A stretch of DNA of 36,588 nucleotides. It comes from Pseudomonadota bacterium (lineage in GTDB: Bacteria; Pseudomonadota; Gammaproteobacteria; Burkholderiales; UBA11063). The notes below the pieces were generated by a model. It was not told where the DNA came from. It did no database searches and saw only the letters and a program-made list of their open reading frames with translations. A program made the position numbers and the translations under genes. The stretch lies in the NCBI GenBank assembly GCA_003962985.1, contig RXKA01000176.1:1-36588 (forward strand). Direction: 5' to 3'. Shown here piece after piece: positions 7,314 to 13,834 of this stretch (within the stretch, counting starts at the first letter, position 1; each line of letters begins with the position of its first letter).

Positions 7314-9080
7314 TTACCATATTTTATTAATAATTCTCTTGACTAGAGAACCTTCTTCGTTTAAAGTTGAATCTAACGTTCCTTCTAGAAGAGTTACAGG
7401 TGTTCTACTTGTAACTCTTTTTTTTATTTCATTAAACTCCAAGACATCTGGAAGGGTACTTTGAATAGATCTTATTTGATCCTCAGCATTTTTAGTTATT
7501 TCATTAGATATTGTTGATGCTGATGTTATAATTACATTCTTTTTTGATAGATCTTGTTCATTATTCAAGACAATTGTTGGATTCTCCTCCCAAACTAAAA
7601 AACTTTTAATACCATAATGTTCACATGTTTCATTTACAGCATCACAAATTCTCTTTGTCCAGTATTCTTGTCTTAATTTATTACTAAATGAGACAGAGAA
7701 CCCATCAAATTGATATAAAGTAATTTGAAAATCAGTAGTTTCATTTGTAAGCTGAAAGGCAGGGTATATTAGTACCTGTTCCATAGCTTGAGCTTGTTGA
7801 GCTAACACGCTAAGAACATTCTTTTTAGTTATCTTGATTGTTTTAAGAGTAGGAGGATCATAAGGAGATGGTTGATCATATACTTCTGTTGTATATCCAG
7901 CTTTTAATAAGGTATTAACTCTCTTTTTTCTGGCAATTAGGATAGCTTTCATAATTGGATGAGATAAAAACAATTGACCACCATTTACAACACCAAAATC
8001 TGATAGAGAGAGATCTAATTCATTTACTAGTCTAGTCTCCCCCATTCCAAAAATAATTCCATAAGTATGGTCTTTTAATGTTCCTTTAACTCTTTCATAT
8101 GAAGTTAAATCTAAATTAGATAAACCTAGATGTGTGATTAAATCACTCCATAACTTCTTACCAGATTCTAAAAATTCTAAAACTTCAGGAACATCCCATT
8201 GTCTAGCAATAATAGCCAACTGTGCAGAAGATAGATCAAACTCAACCCACCCTTGAGTTAATGCCTTACGAACACTCTTCTTTAAATTTTGCATAGAAGC
8301 TCCCATAGTAAATAGTCGATCACTATTTGCAGTAGGAACATAAACAGGAATTGGTCTTTCTTTAATTGTTTGAAGAATTAATTTCTGAATTCTTTGTGCA
8401 TTAGGATTTGTTATTTTTTCTATTTCAGTTTCTGCTGCTTCAAAATTAGGTGCAAGAGCAGTAAATTTATTAGTAGGAAGATTATTTAGATATTGAGCCA
8501 TATATCTAGCTCTTGGAGAATCTGCAATTGCTACAAGATTTGCAGCTTCTTCTCTATCTAGTTTTAATAACTCTCTTTCTCTTTTTAATGATTTCTTATT
8601 GCCATTATCAATATATACAGACTCTTCATGTGCATAAATTCCATTTAGTTCATCATCAATCGCTTGTTGAACTTCAATTGGCCAATTTACGATTACTCTT
8701 CTCTGCTTACCATCAGCAATCTTTACTGAATGTCCTGGAAACACTTCTTCCCAAGAAGATACTGACCAATCTCTTCCTTCTTCATCAAGAACTAAAGAGG
8801 CAACTCCTGATGGGAGAACAAAATTTATAAAATGTGTAAGAAATGGCTTTGCTGCATACTTACCATTATCAATCAAATGCTCCTTGCCTTCTGCTCTTGC
8901 AATTGATTCTCTACCAACTCTTACTGCTCCTGTTTCTTCATCCCTATACGATGAGAAAGCCAATAATCTAAACATATTCCAGTGATATTCCTTCTTACAA
9001 CCACAAGTAAGACAATTATCCAGATTTGGCAGTGCTTCTGATATTCTCTTTCTGTTTGTTGGTTTAATAAGTCTCTTCAT
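7314..9080 (-). CDS. Divergent family A DNA polymerase (palm/fingers only)
   Basis: 588 residues. Pol A landmarks in order are ASMQNLKKSVRKAL (262-273 region, the thumb-palm QN motif), motif A FDLSSAQLAIIA with Asp282, motif B KDHTYGIIFGMGE with Lys336/Tyr340/Phe344, a Q-helix-like NVLSVLAQQAQAMEQVLIYP (421-440), and motif C YQFDGFSV with Asp459. Departures from bacterial Pol I are Gln in the steric-gate position and Asp-Gly in place of Asp-Glu in motif C. No 3'-5' exonuclease motifs are visible. The N-terminus has a possible zinc site CLTCGCKKEYHW. Ribosome site AGAAGG. This is the only replication enzyme recognised in the genome. Confidence 0.8.
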   Translation of the reverse strand: MKRLIKPTNRKRISEALPNLDNCLTCGCKKEYHWNMFRLLAFSSYRDEETGAVRVGRESIARAEGKEHLIDNGKYAAKPFLTHFINFVLPSGVASLVLDEEGRDWSVSSWEEVFPGHSVKIADGKQRRVIVNWPIEVQQAIDDELNGIYAHEESVYIDNGNKKSLKRERELLKLDREEAANLVAIADSPRARYMAQYLNNLPTNKFTALAPNFEAAETEIEKITNPNAQRIQKLILQTIKERPIPVYVPTANSDRLFTMGASMQNLKKSVRKALTQGWVEFDLSSAQLAIIARQWDVPEVLEFLESGKKLWSDLITHLGLSNLDLTSYERVKGTLKDHTYGIIFGMGETRLVNELDLSLSDFGVVNGGQLFLSHPIMKAILIARKKRVNTLLKAGYTTEVYDQPSPYDPPTLKTIKITKKNVLSVLAQQAQAMEQVLIYPAFQLTNETTDFQITLYQFDGFSVSFSNKLRQEYWTKRICDAVNETCEHYGIKSFLVWEENPTIVLNNEQDLSKKNVIITSASTISNEITKNAEDQIRSIQSTLPDVLEFNEIKKRVTSRTPVTLLEGTLDSTLNEEGSLVKRIINKIW

Positions 9081-9100
9081 CTAACGTTCCTTCTATTTCT

Positions 9101-9130
9101 ATACTAGAATTAATTACTACTTTATGTCAA
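9101..9130 (-). promoter_or_regulatory. Sigma70-like promoter for the polymerase gene
   Basis: On the minus strand TTGACA (9130-9125), an 18-base spacer and TAGTAT (9106-9101) lie just upstream of the polymerase ATG at 9080. The leader would be very short, about 14 bases, and the ribosome site would begin almost at the start point. The same ACTTT-TGTCAA sequence occurs beside element copy 5, so it is part of a repeated arrangement. Confidence 0.35.
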
Positions 9131-9160
9131 TAAAAAATAAAATAATTTTCTATTAAAGGA

Positions 9161-9238
9161 AAGTGGACAAGACGATTTTGATTAAATACGTCTAATCCTT
9201 AGCTAATTTCATTTCTCTATCTATATTAAACAGAGAGA
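9161..9238 (+). promoter_or_regulatory. Bipartite A/B element, copy 2 (reads toward plus-strand regulators)
   Basis: Box A AAGTGGACAAG at 9161 and box B at 9214-9238, 53 bases apart. The last part of the spacer, TAATCCTTAGCTAATTTCAT, is identical to that in copy 6. A purine-rich tract follows (GAGATAAGAGAAAGAAGAAA). It lies between the divergent polymerase gene and the plus-strand operon starting at 9357, and is oriented as a promoter of that operon. Confidence 0.7.
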
Positions 9239-9356
9239 TAAGAGAAAGAAGAAATACCTAGTCCTATACCATCTCTAGGATCAAATCTCTTAATCATTTC
9301 TAGATTAGATCTTGACATTTAAAATAAAGTATTCTAGAGTAGAAGTCAGGTGATAG

Positions 9357-9524
9357 ATGAATGAAGAGATAAAGAAGAGGAAGTATGTGATAAAGAATCC
9401 ACATCCTAGAAAGACGTGGCAAGTTAATGTTATATTAGATGATGAGCAATTTAAAAAATTAAAAGAGTTGGCAAATGGTAAGAGATTAACTGTAGTTATA
9501 AGAGAGCTAATAGAGAAAGCATAG
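9357..9524 (+). CDS. Small ribbon-helix-helix (CopG/Arc-like) protein
   Basis: 55 residues, ATG at 9357 (an in-phase or shifted ATG at 9361 is possible but out of this frame). A basic N-terminus (EEIKKRKYVIKNPHPRKTW) is followed by a strand-helix-helix pattern: VNVILDDEQFKKLKELANG and TVVIRELIEKA. This is the layout of ribbon-helix-helix DNA-binding proteins. First gene of the plus-strand island downstream of element copy 2. It probably regulates phage promoters; the target is not visible. A second protein of the same type follows 9 bases later. Confidence 0.7.
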   Translation: MNEEIKKRKYVIKNPHPRKTWQVNVILDDEQFKKLKELANGKRLTVVIRELIEKA

Positions 9525-9533
9525 ATAGAGGGG

Positions 9534-9755
9534 ATGAACATGGAAGAAAAGATTAAATATAATAAAAATGGTAAGCCAAGGAAGCAAAAAGTTGTAATAA
9601 AGCAAAAATTTATGACTAAGAGAATTACATTTTCTTGTACCCCATCAATATATGATTCGATTAACAATTTAGCAGAACAATTAAAAAAACATCCAGCAGC
9701 ATTAGTTAGAACCATTATTGAGGATTATTTAAAGGAGCAAAATGAAAAAATGTGA
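9534..9755 (+). CDS. Ribbon-helix-helix DNA-binding protein
   Basis: 73 residues from ATG 9534 (ATG 9540 gives 71). A GAGGGG site precedes it. The basic leader IKYNKNGKPRKQKVVIKQKF is followed by KRITFSCTPSIYDSINNLAE and a second helix PAALVRTIIEDYLKEQ, a typical strand-helix-helix fold that dimerises on DNA. It overlaps the next small gene by 14 bases, so the two are co-translated. A likely transcriptional regulator of the island or of the divergent polymerase unit; the target is an inference. Confidence 0.7.
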   Translation: MNMEEKIKYNKNGKPRKQKVVIKQKFMTKRITFSCTPSIYDSINNLAEQLKKHPAALVRTIIEDYLKEQNEKM

Positions 9756-9876
9756 TTGGTGTAATCTATCCTTAAAAAAATCGGACACCATTATCTTTAA
9801 CAACAAGCTTTATCACAAAATCTGCTTATACCTCCTCTCCTTAGCAAAATTCTCAGCACAAAAAGATAAATCTTAA
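9742..9876 (+). CDS. Small zinc-finger-like protein
   Basis: 44 residues. An AAGGAG ribosome site lies 5 bases before ATG 9742, inside the end of the previous gene. The sequence begins MKKCDWCNLSLKKSD and continues to NKLYHKIC, giving Cys-x2-Cys ... His-x2-Cys spaced as a small treble-clef or LIM-like zinc finger. The C-terminus is hydrophobic then basic. Small zinc-finger proteins are common phage regulators or host-takeover factors; no specific function is claimed. The good ribosome site and cysteine pattern argue that it is real despite its size. Confidence 0.6.
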   Translation: MKKCDWCNLSLKKSDTIIFNNKLYHKICLYLLSLAKFSAQKDKS

Positions 9877-9957
9877 ATCTTCCAAAATAATCTATTCTAG
9901 AAAGTTATATTCATATCAATATGAAGTGGAGTAGGATTTTAATGAAAGAAGGAAAGA

Positions 9958-10200
9958 ATGATAGTAAGAGTTAAAAGAAAAAATGTATTAATTAGAATAC
10001 CATCTAATTTAGCACAAAAGATGGATATAGCATTAATATGCTGTTCAGCATTAGGAACTCATATATCTAGAAATCGATTTATTATTCAAGCAATAGAAAA
10101 TGAGACTGATTTAATTTTTCAAGAAATGAAAAGAATTCAAGATGAAGAGAATGCTAAAGCAAAAATTGTAATAAATAGGAGATTTAATAATGAAAGCTAA
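9958..10200 (+). CDS. Ribbon-helix-helix-like protein
   Basis: 80 residues, GAAGGAAAGAATG start. KNVLIRIPSNLAQKMDIALI is a beta strand plus first helix, then SRNRFIIQAIENETDLIFQE forms the second, as in CopG/Arc-like DNA binders whose second helix often starts with S/N-R-x-F/x-I/A-I. The C-terminal tail is charged (EMKRIQDEENAKAKIVINRR). It is separated from the previous gene by 81 bases that contain a TTCTAGAA palindrome (9895-9902), so it may have its own promoter. It overlaps the next gene by 11 bases. The third probable ribbon-helix-helix protein in this island. Confidence 0.65.
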   Translation: MIVRVKRKNVLIRIPSNLAQKMDIALICCSALGTHISRNRFIIQAIENETDLIFQEMKRIQDEENAKAKIVINRRFNNES

Positions 10201-10384
10201 TATAAGTCTTAATCAAAGACAATCAGAGTTTTTAAGAGATTTACTGCATACCATACATCCAGAGCACATTATTGACTTTTTAGTAGATAATGACATTTTA
10301 GATGATGAGGATACAAAAAACTTATTAAAACAACTAGAAATAATGGATCCTGAATACTATTTTGGTGTCAAAAATGCAGGATAA
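10190..10384 (+). CDS. Small acidic hypothetical protein
   Basis: 64 residues: MKANISLNQRQSEFLRDLLH, then an acidic region DFLVDNDILDDEDTKNLLKQ. It is helical, with no cysteine pattern, membrane segment or known motif. An AGGAG site lies inside the preceding gene (AATAGGAGATTTAATAATG). It is translationally coupled on both sides (11-base overlaps). Position just before the tube/chaperone-like pair suggests a partner of those proteins, but nothing in the sequence proves it. Confidence 0.65.
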   Translation: MKANISLNQRQSEFLRDLLHTIHPEHIIDFLVDNDILDDEDTKNLLKQLEIMDPEYYFGVKNAG

Positions 10385-10781
10385 ACCAAATACTAAAACA
10401 AAAAAATCTATACCAACTCCTATAATTACTCCACCTCTAAAAAAGAATGGAATAACTATATATATTAATAAGATACCCCTAGATGTTCTTCAGATTGATT
10501 ATAAAGAAACTGTTAAGCTTTTAGGGGTAAGAGTATGTTTTGGTAATCTAGTCTTGCCTAAAGACCAAGCAATCGCATTTAGAAGTACTTTATTAAATAC
10601 CTTTGAATCAAAGATTGATATTGAAGTTATATATTATAAGGATGATAAGATTAAAACTATTGATCTCCTAAAAGAGTGCAGAATAATAGATATTGAAAAT
10701 ATTCAAGTCTTTAATGAAAATTGGAAAGAAAAAATACAATTAGAAATTTCTAGAATTGAATATGGTATTATGTTGGAGTAA
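10374..10781 (+). CDS. Paralog of the tail tube protein, on the opposite strand
   Basis: 135 residues from ATG 10374. The sequence aligns along most of its length with the tail tube protein at 24736-25224. Pairs are KIPLDVLQIDYKET / KIFDEVTELNYEAT, VLPKDQAIAF / TLSKDQATEF, KIDIEVIYY / FTITVTYG, DLLKECRI / DVLNGCAI and KIQLEISRIEYG / KFDLVIQDIAFEG. A loop present in the tube protein (its residues ~41-56) is missing here. The first 23 residues are a Lys/Pro/Thr-rich extension. The next gene resembles the tail chaperone, so tube and chaperone order is preserved. Role unknown: minor tube subunit, tube initiator or repurposed fold. Confidence 0.7.
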   Translation: MQDKPNTKTKKSIPTPIITPPLKKNGITIYINKIPLDVLQIDYKETVKLLGVRVCFGNLVLPKDQAIAFRSTLLNTFESKIDIEVIYYKDDKIKTIDLLKECRIIDIENIQVFNENWKEKIQLEISRIEYGIMLE

Positions 10782-10795
10782 GAAAGAGAGAAAGA

Positions 10796-11167
10796 ATGGA
10801 AAAGCAACAAAGAACTAAGTTTTATTTTAGATTTCCCACAAGACAAGAATGGAGAAAGTTTTCATTTAAAAAGAATGATGGAGTTTTAAAATCTCTAGAG
10901 TATATAGTACATACGACTATTATTGAACCTTGTCTTGAAGAGTATTTAAAATTAGAACAGCAAAAGATAACATTAACTGAAGATATTGGTCAAAGATTAG
11001 TAGATATTTTAGTATGTTCCTCCGATGAGGAAATTATTGATAGAATTGAAGTGGATATAGCAAAACCAATCGTTTCTATAAATAAAAAAAATAATGAGGG
11101 AGAAGAATTATATTCTTCTATAGAGAAGATAGTAATAAAGATATTAGAGAGGTATGAATTGATATAA
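10796..11167 (+). CDS. Paralog of the tail assembly chaperone
   Basis: 123 residues, GAAAGAGAGAAAGAATG start, 14 bases after the tube-like gene. FYFRFPTRQEWRKF (residues 9-22) matches both repeats of the tail chaperone at 23828-24421 (YIFRLPTFKEWKE and LKFRSPTRAEWKR). The following segments also match: GVLKSLEYIVHTTIIEP against FTALEYLVEQCKLD, and DIGQRLVDILVC against SELMGLVESDVVFI. It is one repeat unit rather than two, and I see no slippery frameshift extension. Probably a dedicated chaperone or partner for the tube-like protein before it. The C-terminus is helical. Confidence 0.65.
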   Translation: MEKQQRTKFYFRFPTRQEWRKFSFKKNDGVLKSLEYIVHTTIIEPCLEEYLKLEQQKITLTEDIGQRLVDILVCSSDEEIIDRIEVDIAKPIVSINKKNNEGEELYSSIEKIVIKILERYELI

Positions 11168-11298
11168 GTAATTATTTTTTGGTCATAGTTCTTCTTTTTT
11201 GAGTGTGTAAATTAACCAGATGAAGATGCTTATAGTCATTAAGATATAAGCAAGAAGATACCAGTCTTGTTTTTCTATATAATTCTTATATCAAGAAA
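11168..11298. other. Short gap after the plus-strand island
   Basis: 131 bases between converging genes (stops at 11167 and 11299). The minus strand has an open stretch ending at 11183 that would encode a hydrophobic peptide (WYLLAYILMTISIFIWLIYT then KKEEL). It has no ATG before the hydrophobic part and no ribosome site, so no gene is called. No clear hairpin terminator was seen. Confidence 0.4.
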
Positions 11299-11748
11299 TT
11301 AATGGATTGCTGTTACATTGATTTTTCTAATCTTCCCACCATATTCTTCATGTGGTGGTTCAGGATCTGGTAATTTAATTACAGCATCAGTTGAAGTATT
11401 TACCCCTTTTGCCGCATCTGTTAATGGTTCAATTTCTTTTCCATCAATCTTCATTACAAATTTATGTCCTTCATTTCTTGCATGAAACATAACTACAACT
11501 GCGGGAACATAATAAGCAGCAATATCATATATCTCCTCCTTTTCAAAATACTGACATCCAGCATTTTTACAAGTCAATTGTAACCTGACATTTCCTAATG
11601 CAATTGGTGTTATCTCTAATGAATGTGCTCCACTATGATTACCAGTTGTATGTGTTAGTAATACTAAATTAGTAATATCCTCTGGTCTTTCCAAATCAAA
11701 TTCTCCCAAAAATCTATTGCATGTTTTGCATGTTAGTAAATGTCTCAT
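11299..11748 (-). CDS. Zinc-ribbon-containing hypothetical protein
   Basis: 149 residues. Two cysteine pairs, LTCKTCNRFLGEF (residues 5-17) and LTCKNAGCQYFEKEE (about 58-72), could form a zinc ribbon around a His-rich loop (LLTHTTGNHSGAHSLEI). The C-terminal part has PDPEPPHEEYGGKIRKINV, proline-rich and acidic. It is the last gene of the capsid-side minus-strand unit, separated from the 114-residue structural gene by a 210-base gap with a long hairpin. No family recognised; it could be a virion or a regulatory protein. A TCTAGAAT sequence lies just before the start, where a -10 box might be. Confidence 0.6.
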   Translation of the reverse strand: MRHLLTCKTCNRFLGEFDLERPEDITNLVLLTHTTGNHSGAHSLEITPIALGNVRLQLTCKNAGCQYFEKEEIYDIAAYYVPAVVVMFHARNEGHKFVMKIDGKEIEPLTDAAKGVNTSTDAVIKLPDPEPPHEEYGGKIRKINVTAIH

Positions 11749-11885
11749 AAAAACATTCTAGAGAAAAAATAAGTAAGAAACAAATTAGAAAAAAAATTCT
11801 AAAAAAATAATTAATGGATGGAACAGTGTGTACCTCCTCTTTTGGATTTAAGTTTTGAAAAGGGATAGGTATAACTATATACAGA

Positions 11886-11938
11886 AATCCCCTTGTTGTT
11901 ATTGAGAAAGCTAAAAAATAGATAACAACAAGGGGATT
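11886..11938. other. Long perfect inverted repeat (17-bp stem, 19-base loop)
   Basis: AATCCCCTTGTTGTTAT (11886-11902) is exactly complementary to 11922-11938, with a 19-base A-rich loop. The stem is GC-richer than its surroundings. There is no T-run directly after either arm, so it is not a textbook Rho-independent terminator. It lies 22 bases after the stop (minus sense) of the small capsid-side gene at 11960 and could protect the 3' end of the abundant capsid mRNA or act as a terminator. Confidence 0.6.
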
Positions 11939-11959
11939 AGAAGGAGAGTTTTAAGATAT

Positions 11960-12304
11960 TTATCGAGCGTTTATTACTAAATCACCAGCAGCGATTGCCC
12001 ATACAAGGACATGAGTCATTCGATCTTTTGGAAAACTTGTAGCTTCTGATTGAAATCCCTTGCTGTAATCACAGACATAAGAATCTCCAGATGCAGCAAG
12101 ATGTGTCCAATCAGCAGTAGTTCCAGCTCCTGGAGCTGGACTTGCTACAGGAGCAGTTGTTGAATCCCCATTATAAGAAGAAACAACTCTGACATAACAA
12201 TCAGCTTTTGCTAAAAGATTTACAAAAGCACAATCTCTTCCTAGTGGGATACTATAACCAGCACCCGCTGCCATACTATGAGTTTTTTGAACATTAGTTG
12301 CCAT
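11960..12304 (-). CDS. Small virion protein next to the major capsid gene
   Basis: 114 residues, Ala/Ser/Thr-rich, beta-prone: AAGAGYSIPLGRDCAFVNLL, then a Pro/Ala loop (TAPVASPAPGAGTT) and MTHVLVWAIAAGDLVINAR. It starts 29 bases after the capsid stop, in the same unit. Size and position suggest a head decoration, fibre-base or head-completion protein. The composition resembles the 119-residue protein at 19955, but I could not align them convincingly. No enzyme motif. The structural role is an inference. Confidence 0.6.
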   Translation of the reverse strand: MATNVQKTHSMAAGAGYSIPLGRDCAFVNLLAKADCYVRVVSSYNGDSTTAPVASPAPGAGTTADWTHLAASGDSYVCDYSKGFQSEATSFPKDRMTHVLVWAIAAGDLVINAR

Positions 12305-12333
12305 GGTATTTTACCTTTCTTTATTAAAGTCAC

Positions 12334-13323
12334 TTATGGAGCTAGAACTCTTACAGTGAACTGAGGAAGACCAGGAGCAACTCCACCAATTGCATCCCAA
12401 CCATATGTAATACCACCTAGCTGTACTCTAACCCAATCATTTGGATCTAAACCTGAATAGTGGAATTCAGGCATCTTAACAACTGAAGTAACTAGTGGAC
12501 GATGAACTGGATGTGAGCAGTTCAATACATACCAGAACTTATCTGAATTTGCTACAGTTGGATCTACAAGTTCTGGTAGAAGAACCACATCACGAACCAT
12601 ACCCTCCATACCTGCAAATGGATTACTTACTCCAGCAGCAGCAGTATTAGCACCAAATACATTTGGAATAAGTGAACCAAAGATAAGCTGTCTTGCTTTT
12701 ACATAAAGTGCATATGTTGGAACTAGAATTACTAAGCCAGTATCCTGTGCTTCTAGAATTTGTCCATCCATCCAACGAATCTGCTTTAATGTATTTAGAG
12801 CAGAAGATAAGCCTGGTTGATCAATATCAAAACCAACTAGATCATTGGTATAAGTTCCAAGAGCTACATTATTTGGATTAACTGGGTGTGCTGTATTCCA
12901 TAGAGAAACACCATCAAAACCAGCAGGATTTGTTAAAATCATTGATGCTAGTTGACGATCCCATACTCTTTTTGCTCTTGAGGCAATTGCGCTTAATTTA
13001 CCCTCTAGAACACCATATACATCATAACGTAATGTTGAATCAAATAACATCTCGTCAGGAGGTGCAATTCTCTTGTGAGAACCAGTAATTTTATACATAA
13101 GAGCAGCACCAACTTTACGTTGTGCTCCCTCTAACCATACTTCTTCTTTACCTGCAACTGGTGAGAAGGGATAATCAAATTGTTCCCCAGATGCATTTTG
13201 ATTTAAAAATGAAATTTTATCAGCAACTGTCTTCTCATCAAATGTAAGCTGTGAAAAGGCAGTACTTACACCAATAAATAAGTTATTGATGTCTTGTGTT
13301 GATATAACATTAGGATGTGCCAT
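12334..13323 (-). CDS. Major capsid protein (Mu gpT-like)
   Basis: 329 residues, close to Mu gpT in size. Family-like features are the early DINNLFIGVSTAFSQ helix, SGEQFDYPFSPVAGKEEVWL, LRYDVYGVLEGKLSAIASRA, the tryptophan-rich turn DGVSLWNTAHPVNP, then LKQIRWMDGQ and LGGITYGWDAIGG toward the end. It follows the protease and decoration genes, the expected head order. AGAGGTAAAATAAAATG start site. The fold is HK97-like by family knowledge. It needs no long N-terminal scaffold because the protease gene upstream probably includes one. Confidence 0.85.
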   Translation of the reverse strand: MAHPNVISTQDINNLFIGVSTAFSQLTFDEKTVADKISFLNQNASGEQFDYPFSPVAGKEEVWLEGAQRKVGAALMYKITGSHKRIAPPDEMLFDSTLRYDVYGVLEGKLSAIASRAKRVWDRQLASMILTNPAGFDGVSLWNTAHPVNPNNVALGTYTNDLVGFDIDQPGLSSALNTLKQIRWMDGQILEAQDTGLVILVPTYALYVKARQLIFGSLIPNVFGANTAAAGVSNPFAGMEGMVRDVVLLPELVDPTVANSDKFWYVLNCSHPVHRPLVTSVVKMPEFHYSGLDPNDWVRVQLGGITYGWDAIGGVAPGLPQFTVRVLAP

Positions 13324-13353
13324 TTTATTTTACCTCTATTCCTTAACTTTAAA

Positions 13354-13785
13354 TTAAACTAGCTCACATTTAAACTGGTTGCCAGAAATTCCTAATAGTT
13401 TAACTGTAACATCATTCATTGCTATAGTTGCCTTAACACTGCAATTATCATTAATTGCAACAAGACCACCAATATTTGCTGCAACAGGAAGATCTCCTGC
13501 CTTGCCATCTAAATAAAATGCGCCACGAAGATATACTTGATTAAAATTCTTATCTACTAATCCAGTAGCATCATATGTAGCTTCTGCTACACCTAATAGT
13601 CTAGTATTCGCTGTCCCACTAACTGCTGCAATTACCTTACCAGTAACAGTACTAAGCATTGCAATAGTACCTGCAAGAATCTTCTGTCCTGCGAGAACAG
13701 GAGGTTGACTTGTAGCATCAGTAATAACAATCGATGGTTGTTCTAGACCTTCACGGAGAGTTCGTCTTTCAACTGTAGTTGCCAT
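13354..13785 (-). CDS. Head decoration / capsid cement protein (DUF2190-like)
   Basis: 143 residues between protease and capsid, the usual place for a decoration protein. The beta-rich sequence has PPVLAGQKILAGTIAMLST, then GVAEATYDATG, then NQVYLRGAFYLDGKAGD and INDNCSVKATIAMNDVTVKLLGIS. This pattern of short strands around an initial AG-x-I/L-AGT motif resembles DUF2190-type capsid cement proteins. No signal peptide. The 49 bases upstream contain a TTATCAAAA-like AT stretch without a promoter. The assignment is from order and pattern, not residue-level proof. Confidence 0.65.
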   Translation of the reverse strand: MATTVERRTLREGLEQPSIVITDATSQPPVLAGQKILAGTIAMLSTVTGKVIAAVSGTANTRLLGVAEATYDATGLVDKNFNQVYLRGAFYLDGKAGDLPVAANIGGLVAINDNCSVKATIAMNDVTVKLLGISGNQFKCELV

Positions 13786-13834
13786 TTGTTGTTTTTATCC
13801 TTTTCTTTATGTTAGTATTTTTAATACTTAATAC

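Noticed and set aside
8513-8830. 105-codon plus-strand frame inside the polymerase gene
   Set aside because: Shadow of the polymerase; Leu/His-rich, low-complexity product with no support.
7314-9080. Single-subunit (T7-like) RNA polymerase reading the A/B elements
   Set aside because: Tempting because box B ends in a purine start-like tract, but the QN motif, the K-x3-Y-G-I-I-F-G motif and the Q-helix fit DNA polymerase A, and RNA-polymerase motifs are absent.
9305-9715. 136-codon minus-strand open frame over the ribbon-helix-helix genes
   Set aside because: Hydrophobic Phe/Leu/Ser-rich translation of antisense AT-rich DNA; the two plus-strand genes have ribosome sites and coherent folds.
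11183-11282. Minus-strand small membrane peptide ORF
   Set aside because: Hydrophobic stretch is attractive, but no ATG/GTG/TTG start precedes it and there is no ribosome site.
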